From: NVTR01 sp965237505
GTDB lineage: Bacteria; Pseudomonadota; Alphaproteobacteria; Rhodobacterales; Rhodobacteraceae
Assembly (NCBI GenBank): GCA_965237505.1
Contig: CBDEFR010000009.1
Coordinates: forward strand, 124,001-188,000
Direction of reading: 5' to 3'
DNA length: 64,000 nucleotides
This document shows, piece by piece, positions 43,683 through 52,168 of this stretch (positions within the stretch are counted from its first letter, which is position 1; the number at the start of each line of letters is the position of its first letter). The notes beneath the pieces are model-generated. The model was not told the DNA's origin. It did no database searches and saw only the letters and a program-made list of their open reading frames with translations. A program made the translations under genes and the position numbers.

Positions 43683-44862
43683 GACAGGGTTCGGCGTAAA
43701 ATAAGCTACTTTTTGCATCTGCTGATCTGGATTGTTTGTTTCATTTGTTTGCCAATAGACCACGGCTGGCGGCTTGCCGCCAAGAGCCGAATGCGGGCGT
43801 TTGTGATTGTAAAATTCCATCCATTTCTTGATCCCTGCCTTTGCTTCTGAACCACTTTGCCATGCATACAAGTAAACGCACTCGTATTTCATCGATCGCC
43901 AGAGCCGTTCTATGAAGATGTTGTCGAGGAACCGACCCTTGCCATCCATCGATATTCTGGCCCCAGCCCGTTTCGCACAATCGGTCCAGGCAAAGGATGT
44001 GAACTGGCTGCCTTGATCGGTGTTCACGATCCCGGGCGGGCCGAAGCGGTGGATTGCCTCAGTCAATGCCTCGACGCAGAAGTGGCCTCCAGTGTGTTCG
44101 AGATACGCCAGGCCAGTACCTTACGGGTGTGCCAGTCCATGATGGCTACCAGATAGCCGCCCGAGAAACCCACACCGCATCGGCAGGTATGTGATGTCTG
44201 CGCACCAGACCTGATTTGGACGATCCACCCGCAGCCCCCGCAGCAGGTAGGGGTAAATCTTGTGCCCCTTTGCCATCTTGCTGGTGTTAGGCTTCTGGTA
44301 GATCGGCATCAGGCCCATGAGCCGCATCAGACGACGGATACGTTTCTCGTTCACCAGATGGCCCTCGTTCCTCAGATGCCAGGTCATCTGGCGGACACCG
44401 TAGAAAGGCGTTTCAAGAAATTGTTCGTCGATCTGCCGCATCAGCCCGAGGTTCAGCGCTGTCTCGCCCTTCGGCGTGTAGTAGAACGACGCGTGCCTAT
44501 CCGGTTGTCACCCACACCCACTACATCTAGGGTGCTCCCAATCGCCCGAGTAAAGCTGGGCGTAAGTGGGAGCGGTGACATCGCCAGCAATTTAGGCGGC
44601 ACAGGCCGTGCCATCCGGGAAAAGTCGCTGGAACTCAGGAAGCGACCGCGGAAACGAAAGGTCTTCACGCTGCGAGACATCCATCCCCGCTTTGTCCCCC
44701 TCCCGGGCCACTCGACGCCACGCCATACATATAGTGGGTGTGGGTGACAACCGGATAGGCACGGAACGACGATCGCGAGATCGACAGCAGTTGGCATTGT
44801 TTACCGACAGACAGACCAGGATGGCCGGGTTCAATCATCCTGCGCCTCACTTTCCGGTCCAC
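43683..44862 (-). pseudogene. IS3 element 2 OrfB, interrupted and frameshifted
   Basis: The order on the minus strand is RRRMIEPGHPGLSVGKQCQL, the 272-bp insertion after ISRSSF, then YYTPKGETALNLGLMRQIDE, HTH_21 (FYGVRQMTWHLRNEGHLVNE), NQVWCADITYLPM (first Asp), a frame change near 44170, a second near 44090, and finally PGIVNTDQGSQFTSFAW (second Asp) with FIERLWRSMKYECVYL (Glu). Excising the insertion with one 8-bp repeat rejoins the first part, but the two frame changes remain. Confidence 0.85.
44492..44763 (-). mobile_element. 272-bp internally deleted IS1595-family derivative (MITE-like)
   Basis: Perfect 32-bp terminal inverted repeats (44492-44523 and 44732-44763, starting CGTGCCTATCCGG) flanked by the 8-bp direct repeat GAACGACG (44484-44491, 44764-44771). 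Minus-strand remnants match the IS1595 transposase at 62325-63344: an ATG at 44684 with SLPEFQRLFPD, and near the left end APTYAQLYSGDWEHP, parallel to APTYAELYSGEWRHP. The middle of the transposase is deleted, so it can move only in trans. It lies in IS3 element 2 orfB. Confidence 0.9.
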
Positions 44863-45140
44863 GGCTTGAGCTTTCGTTCCAAAAAATCGTTGGCGACGGC
44901 CAGCTCCCCGATCTTGGCATACAGTTCTTTGACCCGCTCTTCGTCGATCTCACGGATCCTCTTGGCACTGCATTCAAACACACCCGATGCGCCTTCAAGC
45001 AAGGCCCGTTTCCATTGATGGATCATTGTCGGGTGAACGCCAAAGCGGCTCGCCAATTCCGATACCGTTTCCTCGCCCTTCAAGGCTTCCAGTGCGACCT
45101 TGGCCTTAAATTCTGGATGATGTTGCTTTCGTTTCGACAT
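44847..45140 (-). CDS. IS3 element 2 OrfA
   Basis: A 97-residue HTH_Tnp_1 protein: HHPEFKAKVALEALKGEETV, LASRFGVHPTMIHQWKRALL and a C-terminal coiled region ending LERKLKPWTGK. It overlaps the beginning of orfB as usual for frameshift-fused IS3 transposases. The gene itself looks intact although orfB is not. Confidence 0.85.
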   Translation of the reverse strand: MSKRKQHHPEFKAKVALEALKGEETVSELASRFGVHPTMIHQWKRALLEGASGVFECSAKRIREIDEERVKELYAKIGELAVANDFLERKLKPWTGK

Positions 45141-45482
45141 TTCTGATCTCCTTCGTGTTGAAGATCAGCAAACAACAAATCGTAGCTTACGTCAGTGTCC
45201 GAATTTCGGGGGGTAGCTCATGTCTTCGCTGAGCCTAAACGAGATAACACGCTGGCCGCAAAACATTGTCAGTGGGTTCAAGAAGCGGATCGAACTTTTG
45301 TGTTAGAATGTGCCGGTATGTGTTAAAATCATTCCATTATTTGTTGCGTTGCCAACGCCTAAATTTGAGCTTCAGTTGAGGTGTCACCTTTTGATACCGC
45401 ACCAGAATCAGGCGTACTGGGACCGCGTCAACTTGCCGCTTGTCTTGCGATCTCCGAAATCTGCACATCTTTGCCGCAGTGC

Positions 45483-46154
45483 TTAGATTTTTTGGAATAT
45501 GGGGCGGTAAGGTAGTTTAGTATCTGACAAAAAAATCTGTTTGAATCTCGGATCTGTGCGCATTAGGCAATCCACGATAATCTCGACATGCGGTTGTACC
45601 AGTTGCTCGTCAGTATAATCTTCTTTGATGGCCGGATTTTTGGTTGGGTTCATTGTCGAGCTTTTGGAAAATGACCAATACATGTCGTCAAACACAATGA
45701 AGCCGTTTTCGCGCACCAATTCTTTTAGTACAGCACAGGCAGCAGCATCATGATGGAATGTATGCGCCCCGTCCAAGAAAACGACATCGAACAAGCCAAG
45801 TGTATCACCGGACACGACTGCGGACTGCAGAAGTTTAGACAGAGTCCAGGCATAACTGTTATAGCGTTGGCGCGAGTTACCGTGCGCCTCGATTCTAAGG
45901 CCATTTGCAAATGAAACACCGTCTAAATCTTTTTTTAAATTGTTAACTTTATCAATAAAATCAAAAAGATACAATCGTCCACACCCATTCATTGTACGAA
46001 CAATCTCAACAGATGTAGCGCCAATCCCAACGCCGATTTCCGCAACATCGAGAGGTTCGGATGTTGAATCCAGTTTGCGTTTTAAGATTTGCAGCAATTC
46101 TTCAGACGGCCTTGAGATGGTTTCACAACCATCTGAGTTGATCAACTCAATCAT
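45483..46154 (-). CDS. Class I SAM-dependent methyltransferase (Methyltransf_24-like)
   Basis: A 223-residue protein. VAEIGVGIGATSVEIVRTMN is motif I for SAM binding, LYLFDFIDKV provides the acidic residue after strand 2, and FDVVFLDGAHTFHHDAAACA is the motif typical of Methyltransf_24 enzymes that modify sugars or small molecules. It starts at ATG 46154; the frame is open further upstream through unrelated sequence. A+T content is above that of the core genes. Its neighbourhood (another methyltransferase remnant and asparagine-synthase-like pieces) suggests a lost surface-polysaccharide or natural-product locus. Confidence 0.8.
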   Translation of the reverse strand: MIELINSDGCETISRPSEELLQILKRKLDSTSEPLDVAEIGVGIGATSVEIVRTMNGCGRLYLFDFIDKVNNLKKDLDGVSFANGLRIEAHGNSRQRYNSYAWTLSKLLQSAVVSGDTLGLFDVVFLDGAHTFHHDAAACAVLKELVRENGFIVFDDMYWSFSKSSTMNPTKNPAIKEDYTDEQLVQPHVEIIVDCLMRTDPRFKQIFLSDTKLPYRPIFQKI

Positions 46155-46183
46155 GATTCGCACTCTGCCCGTTTTCAAAAGGA

Positions 46184-46786
46184 TCACTAAGTGTCGAGTG
46201 GAATCAAAAAGAGCGCAAGTGCCACCTATATGGCGCTGGTATTGCGGACAAAAATATCGATGAAACCCGTCAATATGTAGATGCCGCGCTTGGGGCGCTT
46301 GTGCAGCCTTCGGACATCCCCACACTGCACCGCATCGTTCTGCGCTCGGGCCGGTGGGTGTCCAGAACCTGGCGCGCATACAATGACCGATACTTTGCCC
46401 CATACATTTTTGCCAATGCGACATTGTTGAGGGCTGCGTTCAATTGCGGTGCGATGGCGCGCGGACGGGAAGATTTTCACTTTGAGATGCTCCGAAGGAT
46501 TGCGCCCGAACTTATCGAAATCCCGTTTGCCGGACAGACATGGGATAAATCACTTGCAAGCGAAAATGGGATAACACTGTCCGAACCGCTCGATTGGCCG
46601 GAAGGCACCCGCCCACACACCACAAAGAACACGCATGCGGCGCTGCACAAGGCGTTTGAAGACGTTCGTGGGTTCTTGGCCAACCACCAGGGCCACGTAA
46701 CCAACCGGCTGCTGGACCGGGACAGGCTTGCATCATTTGACATCGAAGGCGTGCACCCCAGTGTCTATCGTAAGCGTCCGGTCTGA
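46184..46786 (+). pseudogene. C-terminal fragment resembling an asparagine-synthase-like protein
   Basis: An open stretch of about 200 codons without a natural start. It contains YGAGIADKNIDETRQYVDAA, RAYNDRYFAPYIFANATLLR and HFEMLRRIAPELIEIPFAGQ followed by TW, a pattern like the C-terminal end of asparagine-synthase domains in which a substrate-loop helix and PFAxxxW close the fold. The frame runs into the terminal repeat of the IS66 element (stop at 46786), so both ends are lost. It may be the other half of 39840-40172. Confidence 0.5.
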
Positions 46787-46791
46787 CAGCC

Positions 46792-47367
46792 TTATTTCCT
46801 TGGTTTTCCGGGCTTCCAGCGTTTTGCGAGGCTGAGGACTTCGAGTTTGAGTTTGTCGGTTTCGGGCTGATTGGGATCGAAGGTGCCGCCATACCAGTCT
46901 TTGAGATGATCGTGCTCTGGATGCTTTGGATCGGCCATGGCATCGAGGAACCCGTAGTAGCCAGGGAAGCCCCCGACGTCTTCGGGCGGGCATTTACCGG
47001 TGACCTCGATTAGTCTGGGATAGAGTTCGCCAGGGACGGGATCGGTGATCCTGCCGATCTTGATCCTGTGTTCCCAGTTGTCGCCAAAATCGTAGATGTA
47101 GTTGATCGTCTTTTTGCCGGTGTCCTCGATGACTTGGCCCAGAGTGGTTTTGTTGGCGGGCAGGTCCTCGCCGCCAAAATCGGGGTCCGCGATACCCCAT
47201 GTGGCGCGGGCTGCTTCGAACATGTAGAGATGCGAGTTGGTCCAGCCCATGGCCACCTGCAGTGTCAGGTGCAGCCGGTCCAGCCGGATATCGGCAGGCA
47301 CCTGCAGGGTGCGGGTGACAGCGGGCTCGATGTCTTGCAGGGTGACTTTGATCTCGATGATGCTCAT
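46792..47367 (-). CDS. Plasmid pRiA4b ORF-3-like protein (IS66 passenger)
   Basis: A 191-residue protein beginning MSIIEIKVTLQDIEPAVTRT and containing LHLTLQVAMGWTNSHLYMFE, INYIYDFGDNWEHRIKI and CPPEDVGGFPGYYGFLDAM, the signatures of the pRiA4b ORF-3 family (also in IS1096 TnpR-like proteins). The start ATG overlaps the stop of tnpC (47364-47367, ATGA), so it is translated with the transposase and travels inside the IS66 terminal repeats. The molecular role is unknown. Confidence 0.88.
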   Translation of the reverse strand: MSIIEIKVTLQDIEPAVTRTLQVPADIRLDRLHLTLQVAMGWTNSHLYMFEAARATWGIADPDFGGEDLPANKTTLGQVIEDTGKKTINYIYDFGDNWEHRIKIGRITDPVPGELYPRLIEVTGKCPPEDVGGFPGYYGFLDAMADPKHPEHDHLKDWYGGTFDPNQPETDKLKLEVLSLAKRWKPGKPRK

Positions 47368-47666
47368 GCAGCGTCTTTCATGTGATGGTGGCTGCCCATG
47401 TTCCATGGCAGCAGGTCGTCGACCTTGGTGATCTTGCAATCCGGGATGCGGGCCAGAGTGTCGGCCAGCCAGCCCTGCGGATCAACGTCGTTCAGTTTGG
47501 CGGTTTCAATCAGCGTATAGGCGATGGCTGCGGCTTTGCCGCCTGCCGGTGATCCAACGAAGAGGTAGTTCTTGCGCCCCAAAGCAATACCTCTGATGGC
47601 CCGCTCGGCCGCATTATTATCGGGCATGCTGACTTCGGCGCTTCGATTTCCGCCCCTGTTTTTCAA
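47364..47666 (-). pseudogene. IS66 TnpC, C-terminal fragment
   Basis: MPDNNAAERAIRGIALGRKN is the end of the IS66 catalytic core (the Glu-containing ER motif), followed by the IS66 C-terminal domain (LNDVDPQGWLADTLARIPD). The fragment is separated from the rest of a tnpC by the IS110 element. The other fragment ends with HLEIDTDVVEQ, which occupies the same alignment position as MPDNNAAER, so the two may not derive from one gene. Confidence 0.8.
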
Positions 47667-47679
47667 ATGTCATGTTAGA

Positions 47680-47858
47680 CAGGTTTCGCGGGATCGGGGC
47701 GTCGGAGTGCGAAGAAGCGGGCAGGCCGACTAGACAATGAGCTGCGAGCTCGTGTTGTTATCTGGCCGCCCCTACGACCAGCCCGTGTGCGCCGCGAGCG
47801 CGTATCCGTAATTGTCTTACGAGCCCGTGCACTCCTTTAACAACGAGAAGGAGTACAT
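47680..47858 (+). ncRNA. Candidate bridge RNA region of the IS110 element
   Basis: About 180 non-coding bases precede the recombinase. They contain an outer 7-bp pairing AGACAAT (47732-47738) with ATTGTCT (47811-47817). Inside it are a perfect hairpin GAGCT-GCG-AGCTC (47739-47751) and a GCGC-N5-GCGC hairpin (47789-47801). IS110 elements are known to encode a bridge RNA in this position that pairs with target and donor DNA through internal loops. The call rests on position and structure only; the loops were not matched to the target. Confidence 0.5.
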
Positions 47859-49064
47859 ATGATGAGATCAATAGGAATGGACGTCCATCGAAGTTTCGCG
47901 CAAGTCGCGATCTGTGATGATGGCCAAATAACAGACAGTTTCAAGGTCGATATGGAGCATGATGCGGTCGTGGAATTCGGGCGCAGTCTGCGAGCAGATG
48001 ACGAGGTGGTTCTGGAGGCCACGGGAAACACCGCAACGATCGTCCGGCTTCTGACGCCGTTCGTGGCGCGGGTGGTGATCGCCAATCCACTACAGGTGAA
48101 GGCAATCGCTCATGCCCGGGCGAAGACCGACAAGGTAGACGCAAAAATCCTAGCCCAACTTCACGCAGCAGGGTTCCTGCCTGAGGTGTGGGCGGCGGAT
48201 GACGAGACGCTTGCACTAAGGCGACTTGTTTCAGAGCGCGCAGCGGTGGTGCGCTCTATCCGACGATCCAAAAGTCGCGTTCAGGCAGTCCTGCACGCCA
48301 ACCTAATCCCAAAATACGCAGGCCATCTGTTCGGGAAAGGTGGGCGACGTTGGTTGGCCAAGGCCCCTCTGCCAAAAACCGAACGCGATCTTCTTGAGCG
48401 GCATCTCGATGAGTTGGATTGGTTGGCTGGGCGGTTGGAGACGCTTGAGCGCGATCTGATCCACATCTCTCTTGACGATCCGCAGATGCGTAAACTGATG
48501 GCCGTGGCTGGCATTAGCTCCGTAATTGCTGCCGCCGTGATAGCATCGATCGGAGATATCAGCCGGTTCGCCACCCCTGGGAAGCTTGCCAGTTACTTTG
48601 GTTTAACGCCGAGGGTACGCCAATCCGGCGCCCGCGAGGCCATCCACGGTAGGATCACCAAACAGGGAAATGCAACCGCTCGAACGATGCTGGTTGAGGC
48701 CGCATGGGGTGCCGCTTCAGTCCCCGGTCCTTTGCGTGCGTTCTTTTTGCGTATCAAAGATCGAAAGGGCGCCAATGTTGCGGCGGTTGCCACTGCGCGC
48801 AAAATTGCAACCCTGATCTGGCATCTCCTCACCAAGGACGCCCCTTACCAGTGGGCACGTCCGGCATTTGTCGCAATGAAGATGCGCAAATTAGAATTAC
48901 GCGCCGGAGCCCCTAAAGCCTACGGGAAAGCCGGTCCTGGGCGTGATTACTGGATCAAGGAACTTCGACATCGAGAAATGGAACTGGTTGCCAATGCCGA
49001 GGCTTCCTATGCAAAGATGGTCGAGGCGTGGCGAGAAAAGCCACCAAAGACCCAAAAAATCTGA
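47859..49064 (+). CDS. IS110-family recombinase (DEDD, Transposase_20)
   Basis: A 401-residue recombinase. The N-terminal RuvC-like DEDD domain has IGMDVHRSFAQVAICDDG (first Asp), VVLEATGN (Glu) and HARAKTDKVDAKILAQLHAA (the paired Asp). The C-terminal Tnp20 domain has LMAVAGISSVIAAAVIASIG, KLASYFGLTPRVRQSG and the catalytic-serine region QGNATARTMLVEAAW. The ATG follows AACGAGAAGGAG at ideal distance. The gene is intact and could be active. Confidence 0.92.
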   Translation: MMRSIGMDVHRSFAQVAICDDGQITDSFKVDMEHDAVVEFGRSLRADDEVVLEATGNTATIVRLLTPFVARVVIANPLQVKAIAHARAKTDKVDAKILAQLHAAGFLPEVWAADDETLALRRLVSERAAVVRSIRRSKSRVQAVLHANLIPKYAGHLFGKGGRRWLAKAPLPKTERDLLERHLDELDWLAGRLETLERDLIHISLDDPQMRKLMAVAGISSVIAAAVIASIGDISRFATPGKLASYFGLTPRVRQSGAREAIHGRITKQGNATARTMLVEAAWGAASVPGPLRAFFLRIKDRKGANVAAVATARKIATLIWHLLTKDAPYQWARPAFVAMKMRKLELRAGAPKAYGKAGPGRDYWIKELRHREMELVANAEASYAKMVEAWREKPPKTQKI

Positions 49065-50367
49065 GAAAGGGCTGTTCAACAACATCCGTGTCGATCTCGA
49101 GATGGCCATGTTCAAGGTATGGCCGGAGCCGTGGCAACCGGGTCAGCGCATAACGGATGGCCCCTGCAAGTGGCGATTTGCCAGAGATAGCGGGCAGTTG
49201 GGCACCCAGCCAATTGCCCAGGTCATCGAAGACGGGTCTGGCCTCGGCCTGCCGTATGGCGGTACGCTGATCCGGCGGCGATCCACGGGCCTCTTTCTCG
49301 ATAGCGTAGAGCCCTGCTATCCGCTTGATCGCCTCTTCGGCGATGGCCGAGCCCTGGGCTTTATGCACATCGACGAACTTGCGCCGGATGTCGGCCATGC
49401 AGGCGACCTCGCGGATGTCGCCAGAACGGTAGAGGTCGTTGAATCCGGAATAGCCGTCCGCATGCATCCAGCCCTGGTATCTCTTCAAGTGATCCTTGGG
49501 ATGTTGACCCCTGCGGTCCGGCGAGAACTGATACCAGGCAGCAGGCGGCGCCTCGCTGTCCCAGGGGCGTTCATCGCGTACGTAAGTCCACAAACGGGCG
49601 GTCTGGGTTTTGCCTGCCCCGGGGGTTAACATCTTCACCGGCGTATCATCGGCAAACAATGCCTGGCCTGCTTGCACATGTCGTCCGATGGCAACGCCCA
49701 GTGGCTCCAGTAGGGCCGTGGATTTGCCCACCCAATCGGCCAGCGTTGAGCGGTCAAGGTCAAGCCCGTCGCGCTCGAATATCTGGCTTTGCCGGTAGAG
49801 CGGCAGATGGTCGGCGTATTTGCTGACCAGCACATGGGCCAACAGTCCTGGTCCAGGACGCCCGCGCTCAATCGGGTGCGAGGGCAATTGCGCCTGGGTG
49901 AAGTGATCACAGCAAGAACAGGCAAAACGGGGCCGGGTGATCCGATTCACGATGAAGCGCCCCGGAACATATTCCAGTTCCTCGGTCACATCCTCGCCCA
50001 GGCGGCGCAGCTTGCCACCACAATCCGCACAGGCATCATCTCCGGTGGTCAGTTCGATGTGCTGGCGCGGTATATGATCCGGGATCGGGCGGCGCTTGGG
50101 TTTGTCTTTGGGCGGCTCCTCTTCAGGCAGGCGTAACCTGGCTGTCATCGCTGCCGTTGCAATCTCACTGCTCTCCAGGGCCAGTTGCAGCTGCTCGATG
50201 CTCTCGGATTTGCTGCCAAACCTATGTGTGCGATGCCCGGATAACTGGTGCCTGAGCTTCTCGATCAACATCGCCTGAGACTTCACCTCGGCCAGCAGAA
50301 GCTGCGTGAAAGCACGCAACTCATCGGGGTCTTCCGGTAAGGCTCGGGCCACATCGATCATGGCCAA
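49065..50367 (-). pseudogene. IS66 TnpC, N-terminal and core part
   Basis: Starts MAMIDVARALPEDPDELRAF, with a coiled LRHQLSGHRTHRFGSKSE segment, a zinc-finger region (CADCGGKLRRLGEDV, then FACSCCDHF), and the DDE core including LFADDTPVKMLTPGAGKTQT (first Asp) and WMHADGYSGFNDLY (second Asp). It runs to HLEIDTDVVEQ, where IS110 sequence begins; the frame then continues antisense through part of the IS110. The C-terminal domain is missing here. Confidence 0.88.
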
Positions 50368-50421
50368 AACCTAGCAAATTAACGGGCTTTAGGGAATCCC
50401 CAAATCACTGATCCGGCCAGA

Positions 50422-50769
50422 TTATCCCGCCTTCAATGGCCGCCATGTGCGCTGCGGAATACGCCAGTCAATGCCCTCCAGAAGCATCGCCAACTGGGCC
50501 GGTGTCAATGCGACTTTGCCGTCTTTTGCAGAAGGCCAGACAAACCGGCCCTTCTCCAATCGCTTGGAGAACAGACAGGCCCCCTGACCGTCCCACCAAA
50601 TGATCTTGATCAGATCGCCACGCCGTCCACGGAAAACGAACATGTGGCCGCAATAAGAGTTCTGCTTCAGCGTCTGTTCCGCCTGAGCCGCCAGCGTCGC
50701 AAACCCCCGGCGCATATCCGTTACCCCGGCAGCCAGCCACACCTTCGTGTTCGACGGTACCGGGATCAT
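50422..50769 (-). CDS. tnpB: IS66 TnpB (Orf2) accessory protein
   Basis: A 115-residue protein of the IS66 Orf2 family: MIPVPSNTKVWLAAGVTDMR at the start, then NSYCGHMFVFRGRRGDLIKI and IWWDGQGACLFSKRLEKGRF, all highly conserved. It overlaps the tnpA stop by four bases (50766-50769). It appears intact. Confidence 0.93.
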   Translation of the reverse strand: MIPVPSNTKVWLAAGVTDMRRGFATLAAQAEQTLKQNSYCGHMFVFRGRRGDLIKIIWWDGQGACLFSKRLEKGRFVWPSAKDGKVALTPAQLAMLLEGIDWRIPQRTWRPLKAG

Positions 50770-51116
50770 CCGGACAAGCCACGGATCAGGCGGGCAAGGG
50801 CATCGGGATCGTAAGTCCCGCTGACACAAAGCCGGTGCCCGCCAGCAAGATCAAACTCAATCCTGCCGCCTGCCACAACCGGCGGCGCGTCTTCATGCCG
50901 CACATCCGCAATTATCTCGACCGGCAGAAAGCAAGCCTGCTTCTGTGTATCGCCATCAGGCGAAAACCGCCCATCCCTCAGCCACGTAAACACGAGATTG
51001 GCATTCACATCATACCGCCGCGCAACCTGACTAACCGAAATCCCCGGAACCCGCGTTTGCGCACAGATCATCCGCTTCTCGTTATTGCTCCAGTTCCGGC
51101 GCTTCTTCCTACCCAC
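50766..51116 (-). CDS. tnpA: IS66 TnpA (helix-turn-helix) protein
   Basis: A 116-residue protein with an N-terminal helix-turn-helix (RMICAQTRVPGISVSQVARR, then YDVNANLVFTWLRD) followed by a basic, variable tail; the typical first gene of IS66 elements. It starts at an ATG at 51116, about 85 bp inside the right terminal repeat, and its stop overlaps the tnpB start. Confidence 0.88.
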   Translation of the reverse strand: MGRKKRRNWSNNEKRMICAQTRVPGISVSQVARRYDVNANLVFTWLRDGRFSPDGDTQKQACFLPVEIIADVRHEDAPPVVAGGRIEFDLAGGHRLCVSGTYDPDALARLIRGLSG

Positions 51117-51366
51117 ATCTGACCTCGATAATGTCCATTAACGATCATGGACACTATCTGACATCTGCGGCCTCAGGCAGGGCAGCCAGACCAGACGCTT
51201 ACAAAATAGCGGCATTTCCGACACGTCTAAAAAACGTCTGGAAAATGGTCCTTTGTCGGCCAGAGTTCGCCTTTATTTCGACACATCCGGGCAACAATGT
51301 TCGGATTGTGTAGTGATTGTGGCGGTGTACAGAACAAGAAAACTCGTACCAAAAGAGGAAATAGCG

Positions 51367-51552
51367 ATGACAAACCTTTTGGAAAAAGCGCGCGACGGAC
51401 GCACCAATGCCCTTTCAGGTCTTTCGGCAAATCTTGGTGCTAAACCCACGGCCATCGGCTCAGGTGCACGGTTCAGGACTTGCAATCGCTATGACGCAAT
51501 TCCGTTTGTCTCCAAGCGGGCACCCGCCCAGGCACAACACTGGATTCATTAA
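51367..51552 (+). CDS. Small hypothetical protein
   Basis: A 61-residue frame starting MTNLLEKARDGRTNALSGL, with an AGAGG site eleven bases upstream (51353-51357), and ending in a basic KRAPAQAQHWIH. No membrane helix or known motif; it could be the truncated start of a larger secreted protein. A terminator-like hairpin lies 77 bp after the stop. The 51203-51366 stretch holds nothing else recognisable. Confidence 0.4.
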   Translation: MTNLLEKARDGRTNALSGLSANLGAKPTAIGSGARFRTCNRYDAIPFVSKRAPAQAQHWIH

Positions 51553-51628
51553 GTTTTTCGCCTGAAGTCGGTCCATATTCTCCTTAGATTCAGGCTCCCT
51601 CGGGTCAGGTTTTGATCGTGCAGTTTTG

Positions 51629-51656
51629 GCACTCGGCGGGTAGCACCGCCGAGTGC
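51629..51656 (+). terminator. Strong hairpin, terminator-like
   Basis: An 11-bp perfect stem GCACTCGGCGG (51629-51639) with CCGCCGAGTGC (51646-51656) around the loop GTAGCA, followed by TATTGCATTTTC. The U-run is interrupted but the stem is strong. It could end the small gene at 51367-51552. The bases from 51657 to 51749 show no gene. Confidence 0.6.
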
Positions 51657-51749
51657 TATTGCATTTTCAGGGTTCGCGGTACGCTGCCGTTATGGGGCGG
51701 CGTTTTGATAATCGGGAAAATTATCAGCTCGTGAAAATCCTCAGTGCCA

Positions 51750-52007
51750 TTAGGAACGGCGACCAATGCCCCATCTGAGCAACGCAACAATTGCAATAAA
51801 TATCCATAGAACCTCGATTATGATCGCACCCGCATTGGGGCGATAAAAGAGCGACAGCAACACCAGTATCGCCCCGAAAAGATTTAGGAAATTAAAGCCC
51901 GGCCGGGTTGCGTCTACCCAGGCCCGCGATACCGCCAGATAGGCTGCGGCGATGATCACCGAGCCCAGCACGCCAAGCCAGTCGATGAATGTGAAATCGG
52001 CAAACAT
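51750..52007 (-). CDS. CBU_0592-like small membrane protein
   Basis: An 85-residue protein with three hydrophobic segments. FIDWLGVLGSVIIAAAYLAV and PGFNFLNLFGAILVLLSLFY fit the CBU_0592 family of small integral membrane proteins, and the end EVLWIFIAIVALLRW is also typical. The family has no known function. The ATG at 52007 lies before 140 bp of sequence with no recognised gene, followed by an IS4 remnant. Confidence 0.75.
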   Translation of the reverse strand: MFADFTFIDWLGVLGSVIIAAAYLAVSRAWVDATRPGFNFLNLFGAILVLLSLFYRPNAGAIIIEVLWIFIAIVALLRWGIGRRS

Positions 52008-52168
52008 TAACGCAGGCTAGCCGGGAAATCGTGCTGTGAACAGGGCAGCAAGATCGCGTTCGAATCAGATCGCGGCGACTGCAACTTCTAACATGCACGG
52101 AGCTGGCCCGCGACGGCATTCAGTTCATCATTGTCGATCGCGGACCTTACCACCCTTCAAAAAATCCA

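Larger units (their letters stand above)
43681..45200 (-). mobile_element. IS3-family element 2, degenerate, with a nested IS1595 derivative
   Basis: OrfA and pieces of orfB identify the element. The ends are approximate: left TGGACAGGGTTCGG at 43681, right near GTGTCC at about 45200. It truncates the methyltransferase remnant at its left. It contains the 272-bp element at 44492-44763. From 45201 to 45482 I see no gene or clear signal. Confidence 0.75.
47670..49075 (+). mobile_element. IS110-family element (ends approximate)
   Basis: A DEDD recombinase gene with a long 5' non-coding stretch, lying between two IS66 tnpC fragments. As expected for IS110 there are no clear terminal inverted repeats, so the ends are set only by where tnpC homology stops (about 47640-47680 left, about 49066-49080 right). 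Confidence 0.75.
46770..51202 (-). mobile_element. IS66-family composite with passenger gene and nested IS110
   Basis: Terminal inverted repeats GTAAGCGTCCGGTCTGACAG (46770) and GTAAGCGTCTGGTCTGGCTG (inward from 51202). Minus-strand order: tnpA, tnpB, tnpC (cut), IS110, tnpC 3' part, pRiA4b ORF-3-like gene. The 8-bp flanks (TGTCTATC and AAAATAGC) do not match, and the two tnpC parts repeat the same motif position, so it may be a recombinant of two IS66 elements. Confidence 0.82.

Noticed and set aside
49065..49629. 228-codon plus-strand frame after the IS110 recombinase
   Set aside because: Antisense to IS66 tnpC and begins within the recombinase coding region; no independent evidence for a gene.
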